From NCBI GenBank assembly GCA_013423325.1, contig BLJB01000030.1, positions 148,541 to 212,540 of the forward strand: 64,000 bases of DNA. Direction: 5' to 3'. Of this stretch, positions 33,873 through 43,945 are shown piece by piece. A program made the translations under genes and the position numbers. The DNA comes from Usnea hakonensis. Lineage: Eukaryota; Ascomycota; Lecanoromycetes; Lecanorales; Parmeliaceae. Each line of letters starts with the position of its first letter. Within the stretch, counting starts at the first letter, position 1. The notes under the pieces are model-generated. The model had not been told where the DNA came from. It worked only from the letters and a program-made list of their open reading frames with translations, and did no database searches.

Positions 33873-34235
33873 GTAGATATTATGACTTCGTTTTTTTAGG
33901 ACATTACCCACTTTTTTTAGGCTTGTTCAATGTATCATTGAATTGGGAGCATGGAAAACATAGATTTGGTATTATTCAATATAAAGTGAGACGATTGAGC
34001 TACCAGAGTACCTAAAGTCATATTTTCGACTGGGTATAATTTACCCAGCAAGATCTACACGATATCGTTGGTAATATGGAGATTTTTTGAACTGATACAG
34101 CGATTTTTGGCCTGAACCAATAGTTCAACCGTTTGTACTTTTCAACCAACTACGAACCGTGTATATGGCCTCATTTGAACCAGTTCAGGCTTTTTGAACC
34201 AACGGTTCAACCGTGAGGAGCCTTGACCCGAGGCG

Positions 34236-34550
34236 TCAAAGAGAACACTGGACAACATAAATATACCTCTTACAGCGTGCAATTGCGAAGTGCAAGGAGA
34301 CACCAAACTCGTATACTATAGCGCTATTCGACCAGGCACGAGAGTTCACGGTGAGAACGTGCTTCATCAAACCTGAAGCGTCCAACTCCACCGCCACGAA
34401 GAAGTCCTTGTACGCGTGTCTGCTACAAATGGCGAGATCTGATGTTGTAATTGAGCTTAACAATCCCTCGCCGAGCAGGATATGTGCTTCCAAGGGGGAA
34501 TACCAGGTAGCAGGAAGGATATGTAGGGCGCTTCGGTCTCGACTTTGCAA
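34236..34550 (-). pseudogene. Broken coding segment, minus strand
   Basis: An 104-codon minus-strand frame contains HILLGEGLLSSITTSDLAIC and SRAWSNSAIVYEFGVSLHFA, well-mixed composition with a clear stop. It starts directly beyond the end of the AT-rich element at 34,215. Upstream (34,550-34,750) the frame is lost. Not recognised. Confidence 0.35.
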
Positions 34551-34859
34551 GATTCTTGCACACGCTAGTACTGCGACGGGACATTCAAAATTTTAGGTAC
34601 ACCTCACAAGAACTATAGAGTGTGCTTCCAACTCAAGGATACTATCTTGAAAGCGCATTCATCCTTCACGTGCTCTGTAGTGATGTCTTCCTTTGTCCCC
34701 CTCAAAGAGCCTGGATCTCGGAAGAAGCGCTAGGGCGATAGGATCAGGGAAGCTTAGCACGCAGTGCATGCAATCTTGGGTAGTGAGGTCTTCAAGGCTG
34801 CTATATCCCTCTTTGTCTTTGTAGCTGTGATGCTCCTGGTATCATGTTTATGTGTACGT

Positions 34860-35340
34860 GGGCTCGCTGAAAGCTTCATGCGCTCTCCCTGAACCCCACG
34901 GCTGATCTGGCTCCCTTGGATTTGCCCATCACGTCTCTGAAGGCCTTCGTGGAGCTGATCGACAAGGCGTCTATGAACCGCCACACCAGATCCACATCGG
35001 AGTTGGATATCACTTCAAAGTTTTTCTGGCGCAGCTTGTATGAGTCTATACATCTTGTATGAGGCTATAGACATGCATCACGTGAGTATGTCGGCGAACC
35101 CGGGACCGCCATGGAATGTCCTCTTGTTTTTGACCCTCTTTCGCAGGGCCAGCATTATCTCCCTGTCCCCAGCGATGAATTCACGGCACGATCAGTCCAC
35201 CCTGATAACCTTGGCGTCTAGAGACACGTGGGAAGTAAGGTCCGCTTCTACGATTTTAATGTCATCCTTGAAGCAGCTGTCTTTTTCCATCTTGAAGGAG
35301 GCTAATGATAGAAACCTGTAGAGCAACAGTGAGCGTGCCA
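34860..35340 (-). pseudogene. Broken coding segments, minus strand
   Basis: The segments read, in order, FLSLASFKMEKDSCFKDDIK, then VIRVDWSCREFIAGDREIML, then a stop, then NFEVISNSDVDLVWRFIDAL and STKAFRDVMGKSKGA. Stops and a frame change separate them. Further minus-strand sequence at 35,485-35,718 (VAVEVVRGFINGMDLNVQM) may precede them. They look like successive parts of one lost protein. No family is recognised. Confidence 0.4.
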
Positions 35341-35772
35341 GAATTGTCAAACACGTCGTATGCCTCACGTGGAGCCCACTGGAAAATGGTTCTTTAAAAG
35401 CGTCCTATCAAATGTACCGAGAAGAGGGAGCATTTTTACCGCGAAAGTAACATATCTCAAAGCAGCGCAGGAAGAAGACATTCTTTACAACCGCAGGTCA
35501 ACTAGACTTTTCATGCGGTCGTTCCCGTCTACGTCAGCTGAAGTGGCCACGGGCTCGACCTTTGCCTTCTCTCGGCTCATTCTCGTCGGCATCTGGACGT
35601 TGAGGTCCATGCCGTTGATAAAGCCGCGGACCACCTCTACTGCCACGGTGCGTGCAGTGGTAAGACCGAGAGGTTCTGTCTCGGACGTCGACAACTGGCA
35701 GTGGAACTTCAACATCATCGAGCATGAGACACCGGACTAGCTTGCGTCAAAGAGGGTCTCCAGGCTCTTAAT

Positions 35773-36204
35773 GTGGAATTTTCTAGTTTGCTGGTTGATT
35801 ACGCCGAAGGATTCTTGGACGGTGTTGGCTACCTTCAACTATCTTTGGCTGTCGCGGACAAGCGAGTTCTCTACTACTCTGGTAGGGGCGCGAAACTTCC
35901 CCGCTTCACGAAAAGCTTCCCCCACGTGCCCGGTAAGGCAATTGTACACGTAGCTGGACCCATAGCCTTTTCCAGTGTGGTGGGGGATATCTATATTGCC
36001 GAACCTTATCGTGTCACTGGTGTACTCTCCGTACCTGAAGGTTGGAGGTGCCTTCTAGTAACGAGCCTCCGGTCTAGTGGACCTGGTAAGCTCATTTGTG
36101 GTTTTCGTTTTTGCCTGTGGGCATCAGAAAGACTATGTCAATCTGAGACGGGGCAACAGGATTCCAGCTACCAAAAGCAGGGAAAAGGTTCTTGTCAGGG
36201 CTGA
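35773..36204 (+). pseudogene. Coding segment in opposite orientation to its neighbours
   Basis: A 143-codon plus-strand frame includes GKAIVHVAGPIAFSSVVGDI and YIAEPYRVTGVLSVPEGW, while the minus strand is full of stops here. It stands between minus-strand segments, which suggests rearrangement of the block. Not recognised. Confidence 0.35.
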
Positions 36205-36783
36205 TGGTGGGGCTGCCGCAAGACTTGAGAGTCTGAGGAGAGCTCATCTGCATGTTCTTGACCTCTTCGCTCTGCAAGGCCTTCCCATGGCCTCCTTGTT
36301 TGCCAGATGCTGGAGTCTGTTTCCCCGCGGGGGTAGAGGAAGCGGGCGTCCCTTGGGCGGCCTTTTTGCATTCGGTGTTTTTCATGCTGGCGACGGGCCT
36401 TTGCAGGAGTGACGGGGGTTGGAAGGGCGGGTTCCTCCTTTTTGTCGTCGGTCACTTCCTAGGCGTTCCGTTCCTATGCACACGCTCAGAAACACGTAGG
36501 AGTATGAGTTCATTCCACACGCCTTGGACAGCCTGCTGTAGTATGGCTCGTACGAGGCAACGTAATTGACAGAGTTGTTTTCGTTACCGGCGACCTAGGA
36601 CACCCTCAGTGCAGCTGTCTTGGAGACTAGAGATATCCAGTACTTAGCAGTGTCCAAGAACATCACCTACTGACCCCCAAGCTCCGCTACCAGTCCAGCT
36701 TCAATGATGTACGAGTCTATGAGTCTCCACTTCTCCGACCCTGGCAGTACCACTGCGGGCTTGTTCCATTTAGTGTCAAACCG
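36092..36783 (-). pseudogene. Broken coding segments, minus strand
   Basis: Reading downward from 36,783, the segments are WNKPAVVLPGSEKWRLIDSY, VMFLDTAKYWISLVSKTAAL and YYSRLSKACGMNSYSYVFLS. They then pass through frame changes into a lysine/proline-rich linker (KKEEPALPTPVTPAKARR) and TPAGKQTPASGKQGGHGKAL. Two in-frame stops interrupt the first part. A folded domain followed by a disordered basic linker is the likely original layout. Not recognised. Confidence 0.4.
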
Positions 36784-36784
36784 G

Positions 36785-37194
36785 TACGAGAGCTGCGCTT
36801 AACAGGGTTGATAGACAGCACAGACAAAATACCAGAGGTGTTGGATCTAGCCAGCCCGAGAGACATAGTGTCCGTTCAGGGGATATCCATCAGGTGGACA
36901 GGTACCTTTGCTTCAGGGACATTCTATGTGATCGTACAGTCTAGCGTGGGGAAAAGGACCAGGCATGAGAATTACCCCTTATCCTGGACGTGCTGTCACC
37001 ACGGCAGGACCTCTTCGCAGATGGTGTCTGATATTCTATGCTATGTAATGGAGAATGCACCCATCTGTAAGATAGAATGGGACTCGTACAACTTCGATAA
37101 CGAGTGCATGAGGTCTCACTGTATACTTGAGCTGGAGACTCTGTTCCTTGTGGTCAGAACAGGGCACTTGGTAGACCCACCCACGGCTCCATAG
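36785..37194 (+). pseudogene. Coding segment diverging from the previous block
   Basis: An open plus-strand frame starting directly at the edge of the minus-strand block includes DIVSVQGISIRWTGTFASGT, MVSDILCYVMENAPICKIEW and CILELETLFLVVRTGH. Its head-to-head junction at about 36,784 looks like a breakpoint. Not recognised; it may be a fragment of the same lost gene set. Confidence 0.35.
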
Positions 37195-37564
37195 TAACAA
37201 TCTCACAAATGTATATCTTCAACGACCGATCTGGGCATCTTGAGCGTGCAAGATCAGCTGCGCAGGGGAGATCGAATTGACATACCTTGATGTTGATGCT
37301 AGCGGGTGAAGAACGATAGCTCCAATCAATTATCTGTATTTAATATCCCATCTAAGGAAATGGTATCATCGAGCTTGCTGTAGCTCCTGGGCGAATGTTC
37401 AAGACGCTAGGCTTGCATAACGCTGACAGTTATTTCTCTCCACAGTCAATCTGGATGGGCGATGGGTACTTGGTCGACGGTTTCTTATGAAGTGAAACGA
37501 TTATGGAGTGACATAGATTGTGATCGTCACGGCGTCTAATGCCTTTCGTATCTACTAACAAAGT
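37195..37564. other. Stretch with no visible feature
   Basis: I see no coding frame, RNA or repeat between the last broken coding segment and the 105-bp tandem array. Confidence 0.4.
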
Positions 37565-37985
37565 GATTGGTAGCACGATTCCCCAGCAGATAGGAATGTC
37601 GAACTGGTACCGTGTCTATCTCGATCACTGTTGACAAAGTATCCGATTCTCATAAAGCGTGACACTATAAGTAATAGCATTGGTTCCCAGCGGATAGGCG
37701 AGGCGGTCCGCTGCCGTGTCTATCTTGATCACTCTTGACGAAGTATTCAATTCTTATAGAGTATGACATAGTGAATGATACCACGAGTTTCGAGCGGATA
37801 TACGAGCCGTTCCGGTAATGTGTCTATCCTGATCACTCTTGATAAAGTATCCGATTTTCAGGAAGCGTGATACTGTAAGTAATAGTATAGATTCCCAGCG
37901 GATGGGCGAGCCGGTCCGCCACCGTGTCTGTTCAAGTCACTTTTGATGACGTCTCCAAACATTATAGAGCATGATATGAATGTTG
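37565..37985. repeat. Four tandem units of about 105 bp
   Basis: The phrase gattcccagcggat(a/g)gg recurs near 37,577, 37,681, 37,785 and 37,890. Each time it is followed by ccgtgtctatc..gatcactcttga and an aagtatccgatt stretch. Copies differ by about one base in six, so the array is old. Confidence 0.75.
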
Positions 37986-39584
37986 TGTCTCCACGAGATT
38001 CTTATCACTATTTCTCGTCTTTGCCGCCTGAGGTACGCCTTCGCATATATCAGTAACCCTTTGCGTTCAATCGTATGTAACAACGTTAAAGAGTTCGGAG
38101 CTACCGCACGCCCTGTTCCTACAGCCACATTTGCAAAAGACATACCACATATTTCAGTTTGGTCCCACAGCGCCTCCCCATGCGGATAGAGGTGCCCTAC
38201 CTGGGGTTTGTAGCATATGCAAGGATCTTTGTTGACCTATTCCTCGGGTGGTCTTCGATTTGGCGCTCTCGGACCCTTTATCCCCGACTGATACCAATTC
38301 TGCAGCTCTATGAGGGGTAACTAATGACTAGCTGCTTGAGAATTTCGTTCAAGTTCAAGTGGGGTTCTGAGCGTTGCACTGGCTTTTTGCTCGCTCCTTT
38401 GCGCGCCACCGAGCAAGGCAGATATAACAGATACACAGAAAATAAATGAAATATTTGAAAATGGAATTAACAGAGGTATTCGTCAAAAGACCGGGTGTAC
38501 ATGTAGCACAGACAAGCAAAAAAGGGCAAGAAGTATGTCTTCTCCATCAACGAGCCGCAGGGTTTGAATGAGTCAAGGACACATTTGCGGACCACTCACT
38601 ACCAAAGCTGTCTGTGTTCGGTCGTAGAGATGGTCAATCCTGAACGGTTGACAATGTGGTGCAGATGTCAGCGCATACTGCAATTGGTGTCTAGCACAAC
38701 CATCGAAATCTTGCCTGAAGGACGACAATCGCTTAGGGATTGTATCATCAGTCTGTCAGTGTTGAACACCATCAACGATCCATTATCATACCTTTCCGTG
38801 AAGCGCACAAAGCTCTGACTCCCTCCTGGTCGGACAATCAAGACAAACCTTTTTCCTGCTCGTCTGACAGACGTTGGCACCCATGATCCCACCCCAAGTT
38901 AAGTACGGTAATGTAAGCACTGCCAAGGAACTCTGTGTCCAAACCGTGCTAGCATTATAATCTCTTTTTCAGTTCCATTGCGATCTACGCTGTTTAGCCG
39001 CTAGGCTATAGTTAATATTTGTTCCACCTCCAGTAACGCGTAGACCAATTTGGCTCTCCTACCAAGTAGAAGGTTCGTAGCCAGCACCACGTCCAGGTAG
39101 ATCGCCGCTGTCCAACCGTAGAAACGAAGCTGGTCTTGTCCCTCTTTTCTTGATGCTTAAAGAACCCCCCGTGCTCCTCACCGGTAGACTGCCTTATCTT
39201 GTCACAAGTAATAGTGTTGAATTGGCGTTACAGAATTTACAGAGGCTTTTCAAGAATTTTACAACCGTGCTTGGTCTTCATGCTTAAGAGGTCTCTATTC
39301 AGAAATATGGTATCGCTGTAGTGAATTCAGCTTCCACTGGATGAAAGAGGGCCTGTATCGCATGTCCAGAAGACCTAAGATTCTTGGAGGAACGTTCAAA
39401 AACTCATCGAACAAGGGTATCTGGTTATCAATAGCACTTCCGTCGATTCGGCTGGTTTGGTGACCGCCTTGTTCTGTTAGGAGCCATGAGTGATCTGATC
39501 TTTTTTAGGCAGGAGCGTGTACTACGGATCAGACACTGTAATCAGGCAACCAAAGGCGTAGAGGACAGCGTGAGTACCTTCTCT
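37986..39584. other. Gene-poor stretch with a possible 2EXR-type fragment
   Basis: At about 37,977-38,055 the plus strand encodes YHYFSSLPPEVRLRIYQ, which resembles the LPxElRxxIy signature at the start of fungal 2EXR-domain proteins, and a stop follows at once. No continuation could be established. The rest of the stretch shows no supported feature. Confidence 0.3.
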
Positions 39585-41170
39585 TCCGCAATCGTTGAAA
39601 TCGATGGGGAACCTTGATGACCATAAGCAGGTGTCAACACCGGATTCTGTCGGAGTGCAGACACGCGTACCCAAGACATCTTCGGCCTCCAGAAAGCACT
39701 TATACAACACACACAAAGTGGGGTCCTGTCTGGTGTCAACAGCCCGGGGGATGAAGACAGCACTAATGGTAAAGGCCAGCATTCGATGCCGAGCTCTTGT
39801 ACTAAAGCTATCATGCTTTTGCGATGCAACTCCAACATCCGAGGTCACTCGGCTATGTCGCTGCCAGTTGTCAGTACAATTCTTGAAGTGCTGCACCTGG
39901 GGATCACTCTAATCGTGCCCTTATGAAGCTCCGTCTCTGCTTCAGGTGATCTGATGCCGCTATCATACATTTCCGGAGCCCTCCAAGGGCATCCTGATAT
40001 TTTCGTGTGGACGTCATTGCCAGGTGGACAACACAGGATAATGAACTCGCAGCAACCATTGTAGAAAGTCAGAATTGATCGAATCGTGCTGGGTCCAAAA
40101 GAAGGCCTATCTGTCATACATGGAATGGTTCCATCCACAGTTGTTGCCAGTCTAGCGCTTCACGACGCGCACGAACTTGCAGTTTTATCGCAACTTTTGA
40201 CGGCGCTTACGTCTGAGGCACTCGCAACAAATGTTGAGCGGGCACATCCATTCGCTGCACAAGTCCGACCTCACAGTGGTCAGATCGAAGCAGCGCAAAA
40301 TGTTCGTTGATTTGTTCTCTGCTCTAAGCTCAACAATGGATTTAAGACGAAGAAAGATCGATTCAAGGCCGGTCTAGCACGAGAGCGATATGCACTACAA
40401 ATTTCTCCCACCCAATGGGTCGGGCCTCATCTGGAAGATCTTAGTACAGCAGCGGATCAACTCAAAATCGAGCTCATTCCAACCTCGGACAACCCGGTCG
40501 TGAACATGGCTCAGAATGACATTCACTTGGAGCCAATTTTCAGGCCGCCGTCATCACTTCGGCAACAGAGGAGACACGACATTGCTTACAATTACTTGGG
40601 AAGATGTTGTTCAGTCAGACTTCAGAAATAATCAACTAGAATCTCAGTACCGCCTTGCCGTCCAATCTGGCTGCCCACAACTCAAGTCCATCCTTCTGCT
40701 TGAAGGGTATAGATGTAGATATAGCAGCTTATCAGTCAGAAATGGCATACCAAGCTGATCCTGTTAGTAGCCATGTTCAATTGGCCGAGATGCAACATCA
40801 GGCCTTCAAATCGCTAGCATTACTCTCCTCACGCTACACAGTGGAAGCAGTTTGAGATCCTGTCTCTCACGACTGCTAGCAATATCCATACGAATTGTCA
40901 GAGTGCTAACTCGCGTGTCATGCATCAAATTATTCTAAACCAATTTGAGTGCGAAGCGTCTGACATATCCACCGCAATGCTGGACAGATCGACTCAACAA
41001 CGCGACCCTGAGTCATTTCCTACATCTTGGAAAGCACTTTGCGATGAATGGTATGGCACAGCATCCCTCGACGTACAGGAGCGACGTGGACATGCAATTC
41101 CAATTGTTCTCTATGCGAAGATACTAAACTCTTATCGCCGTCATTGGGATCAATTTTCCAAGGCACCAAC
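39585..41170 (+). pseudogene. Phenylalanine/histidine ammonia-lyase family pseudogene
   Basis: The relic reads in family order: VNTGFCRSADTRTQDIFGLQ (39.63 kb), then SASGDLMPLSYISGALQGHP with the Ala-Ser-Gly triad that forms the MIO cofactor (39.94 kb). LGPKEGLSVIHGM and LALHDAHELAVLSQLLTALT follow (40.09-40.19 kb), then RPHSGQIEAAQNVR (40.27 kb), NFQAAVITSATEETRHCLQL (40.53 kb) and DVDIAAYQSEMAYQADPVSS (40.71 kb). Working members of this family deaminate phenylalanine, tyrosine or histidine. In-frame stops lie at about 39,922, 40,067 and 40,308; frameshifts lie near 40,530, 40,650 and 40,860. The N-terminus before the YGVTTG-like motif is poorly preserved. A repeat copy begins 35 bases after the last recognisable part. 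Confidence 0.85.
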
Positions 41171-41204
41171 AATAGCATTCCACTCCTCAGAATACGGACA
41201 ATAA

Positions 41205-41739
41205 TTGGAAAGCTTGCTTTCTCTTATGCTCAGTTTATCAATCGAGAGCCGGTAAACGTAAAGGTGGCCACGCCAAATTAATCTCTCCGCCTAATTTTGG
41301 CTGATCTTCCGTTCTGCAATACAAATTTTAATAAAGAATAACGGGTAAATAAATTAGCGTGGCCACCTTTACTTTTACCAACCATCGAATAGCCAATTAT
41401 ACAATCGGACTCAATTTATCCGGAGCTAAAATATACTCTAAACAGGCTTTATACCCAAATAGGAAACTCTCAAGAACTTTTCTTCTCTAAATCCTTTTCA
41501 CTTTGATTCCCTTTCTTCCACACGCAATATAATAACAATATAAAGACCTAGAGTTATAGAGCTGGTAATGCGCTTTCAAATGATACCTTACATGGAAGAG
41601 GTAGGTTTCAGGGGGTCTCCCCCTGAGAAAAATAAAAAATCAGTGGATTTGGGAGTAGATTTGGAAGGCCTTAAATTCGCCCCTAGGGATTTACAAGCTT
41701 TTCACTACTGAGAAGCCCCACGCCCCAGTACATATTATG
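41205..41739 (+). repeat. 0.5-kb dispersed repeat, copy 2, carrying an insertion
   Basis: Matches 33,331-33,872 from ttggaaagcttgctttctc to gtacatattatg, same orientation. It is interrupted by the 128-bp MITE-like element at 41,252-41,379, which the other copy lacks. The copy begins immediately downstream of the ammonia-lyase pseudogene. Confidence 0.85.
41252..41379. mobile_element. 128-bp MITE-like insertion with 26-bp inverted termini
   Basis: The left end is ggtaaacgtaaaggtggcca. The right end read on the other strand is ggtaaaagtaaaggtggcca. Pairing extends about 26 bases (through cgc.aa.tta) with three or so mismatches. It has no coding capacity. Its absence from the corresponding place in the 33.3-kb copy supports insertion after duplication. 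No target-site duplication was clear. Confidence 0.8.
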
Positions 41740-43207
41740 TTGGATGGCAGATGCAAGAAATCCATCGGATCCAGTGTTTCCATGGTGCACGAGGCTATCT
41801 GAGATGGCCGCGTTCACAACGAGGTCATGCACTGCATGAAACAATTGAGAGCCGTGAAAATCACAGCGGGTGCTATAACCATTTCGGAAACTCAAATGAT
41901 GCACATCGCATTTGTACTTCCGTTGGTTGATTCACGTACAAAAAAGCGATGTCAAATCCAATAGAATAGATTCACTACCATATGAACTACTTCCTACGAC
42001 CAAAATGTTACTAGACTACTGATATATACCTCAACAGACATGCATTGAGTTCAATCTGTCTTACTGATAATTTATCATCATTAAAATTTCAATAAATTTG
42101 ATGTACGCTGAATCTCAATATACTCAAGACAGATGGGTTTCCTGAATGACTTGAGTTGCCGTGTCCAGCACAGCATCGCAGACAGCTTTAGGTTTGCATG
42201 CTTTACGATCTTTACGGTCTTGCTACAGATGAAGGCTTCCTTCTCGCAATGTTGGTACCCGGTGGTAAATCCTATGCATTGCCGCTCAATTTCTCTGTAT
42301 TGCACCCCGTATCATTGCGCAGCAGACTACCTTATCCCACTTTTTTAAAGCCTTCTTCAGTGGACACTTGTCGGTGATAGTTAGACTGGGCTTATTTGAT
42401 CGACTTTCCAGTATTCTTTCATGATACTGCCTAAGTATTTCTCCAGCAACGAACTGTCTTCGAGAGCACCAATATATCCAACATGCTGATCTGGTCGACA
42501 GCAGACAACACGCCCTATGCCACTACCCGTCGCACGCACCTCCACCGCCACCATGTACACTTTCTTCGTCAGGGAAGACGTGATCATAGTCCCATCCTAC
42601 CTGTTCGTCATACGGGTGAAGAACCACCGGCAGAGCGAACGGAGGCGTATCGTCTCGCTTTCCGAAAAATTGATGAACAGCTCGATAAGATGCCATCCTG
42701 ATTTGGCGTAACGGTGAAGGGAAGACCGACCATTAGTGTTTCATTCGCGACATTCGAACCATGCGAACCGCATGCAATGCACAGGGAGGTAACCGCAACA
42801 GTGGTTGGCCTGTCTCATTACCATGGGTAGGCCGGATAGTGACCCTCAAAGAGGTATATTCAGGCCCATTGCCACAGCGCTAATAAGACTCCCATATCTA
42901 TTGGATCTAGACCCGGAGTGGAACGTAGCTATATGTCTATATACAGGCAGGGGTGGGTGGGCGAAAAAAGACGACAATGACTGCAGTTGCAATGAAGGAG
43001 ACTCTGAAAGAGACGAATCAACTGAAGAGCAATTGCAGTGCAAGTAGCAGTATACATACACTCTTCCTAGGACACTATCTCTTGCTGTGGCCATGAGGCC
43101 GTGTGGCCATAATACAATTATGCGACATACGAAGTAAGCCAATCTCACTGAAACCGAATATGCGATACACGAAATCACTAACCCCCAGTCCTACTGTGGC
43201 GATCCCA
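41740..43207. other. Intergenic stretch without a recognisable gene
   Basis: Short frames overlap on both strands and none is convincing. Part of it is presumably the 3' flank of the GH128 gene. Confidence 0.4.
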
Positions 43208-43945
43208 TCAAGTGTGCATCGGCTGATCCCACATCAACTTGTACATCAAATCCGTAAACGACCCATCCGCCTTCATCAACTGCGCCGCCGGACTCACAAA
43301 ATCGTCCGCCACATGCATCATGCACCCGAAGAACCCATATTCAAACACATACTCCGCCCCATCCATGAAATTCACCACCTGCACCGTAAACGCGTTCACG
43401 GAATCCTGCTCTCGCGCCGTCGACGCTATCTCCGATACGATGATCGGTTGATTCGGATACAGATTGTGCATGTTCTCAATCTCTGAAATCGCGGCATTCC
43501 CGTCTGTGCCGTAGTAGTGCATCCCGAGATAATCGGGCGGGTTGGTGGAAACTTTGCTCATGAAATCCGCGATCCAAGCGCGCCCGGCGTCATCGCTCGC
43601 GCAGGACGGGCTGACGAGCTTATTGCCTTGGTTCCGCAAAGGGACCACTTGGCTGTGCCAGGCGTCGGCGGCTTGCTGGGCGGAAATGCCGGCGCGCTCG
43701 GGCTCGTTGAAGTAGTGGATTATGCTGTTGTGCGTGGATTGGATGATGGCCCAGTCTTGGCCGGAGAGCTTGCTGAAGTCGTGGATCATGGGGCGGAAGG
43801 GGGCGCGGTTCTGGAGCTCCGGGGGGGTCCAGGCGTTCCAGTTGCTGAGGGAGTGCATGGGGCCGGTGAAGTTTACTTGGGAGAGTTGGGAGGGGCAGTT
43901 TTGGGTGTTGGTGTAGTCCCAGAGGAGGCAGCGTTTTTGAGGCAT
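43208..43945 (-). CDS. GH128 family glycoside hydrolase (beta-1,3-glucanase type)
   Basis: This is a complete single-exon frame of 245 residues with an ATG at 43,945. It begins KRCLLWDYTNTQNCPSQL, as is usual near the start of the family's (beta/alpha)8 barrel. The catalytic pair expected in GH128 is visible: the acid/base Glu in HYFNEPERAG (~residue 82) and the nucleophile Glu in QPIIVSEIAST (~residue 170). The DYLGMHYYGTDG strand lies between them. Length fits the family's 230-260 residues. No signal peptide is seen, so it acts inside the cell or leaves by another route. Known members cleave beta-1,3-glucan, a component of the fungal wall. The GC-biased third positions match the neighbouring intact genes and contrast with the relics upstream. 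Confidence 0.9.
   Translation of the reverse strand: MPQKRCLLWDYTNTQNCPSQLSQVNFTGPMHSLSNWNAWTPPELQNRAPFRPMIHDFSKLSGQDWAIIQSTHNSIIHYFNEPERAGISAQQAADAWHSQVVPLRNQGNKLVSPSCASDDAGRAWIADFMSKVSTNPPDYLGMHYYGTDGNAAISEIENMHNLYPNQPIIVSEIASTAREQDSVNAFTVQVVNFMDGAEYVFEYGFFGCMMHVADDFVSPAAQLMKADGSFTDLMYKLMWDQPMHT

Larger units (their letters stand above)
33199..34215. mobile_element. AT-rich repeat element bounded by gttgaacc-type inverted motifs
   Basis: The left end carries tagttgaaccaggtcaattt, and the right end, read on the other strand, carries cggttgaaccgttggttc; related motifs recur near 34,110-34,190. Inside lies a core (33,331-33,872) that is repeated at 41,205-41,739. A run of agtagattt-type units lies at about 33,690-33,740, and a conserved cagggggtctcccc follows. 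No coding frame is present. The terminal repeats are imperfect, so the exact ends and class (MITE or solo terminal repeat) are uncertain. Confidence 0.45.
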
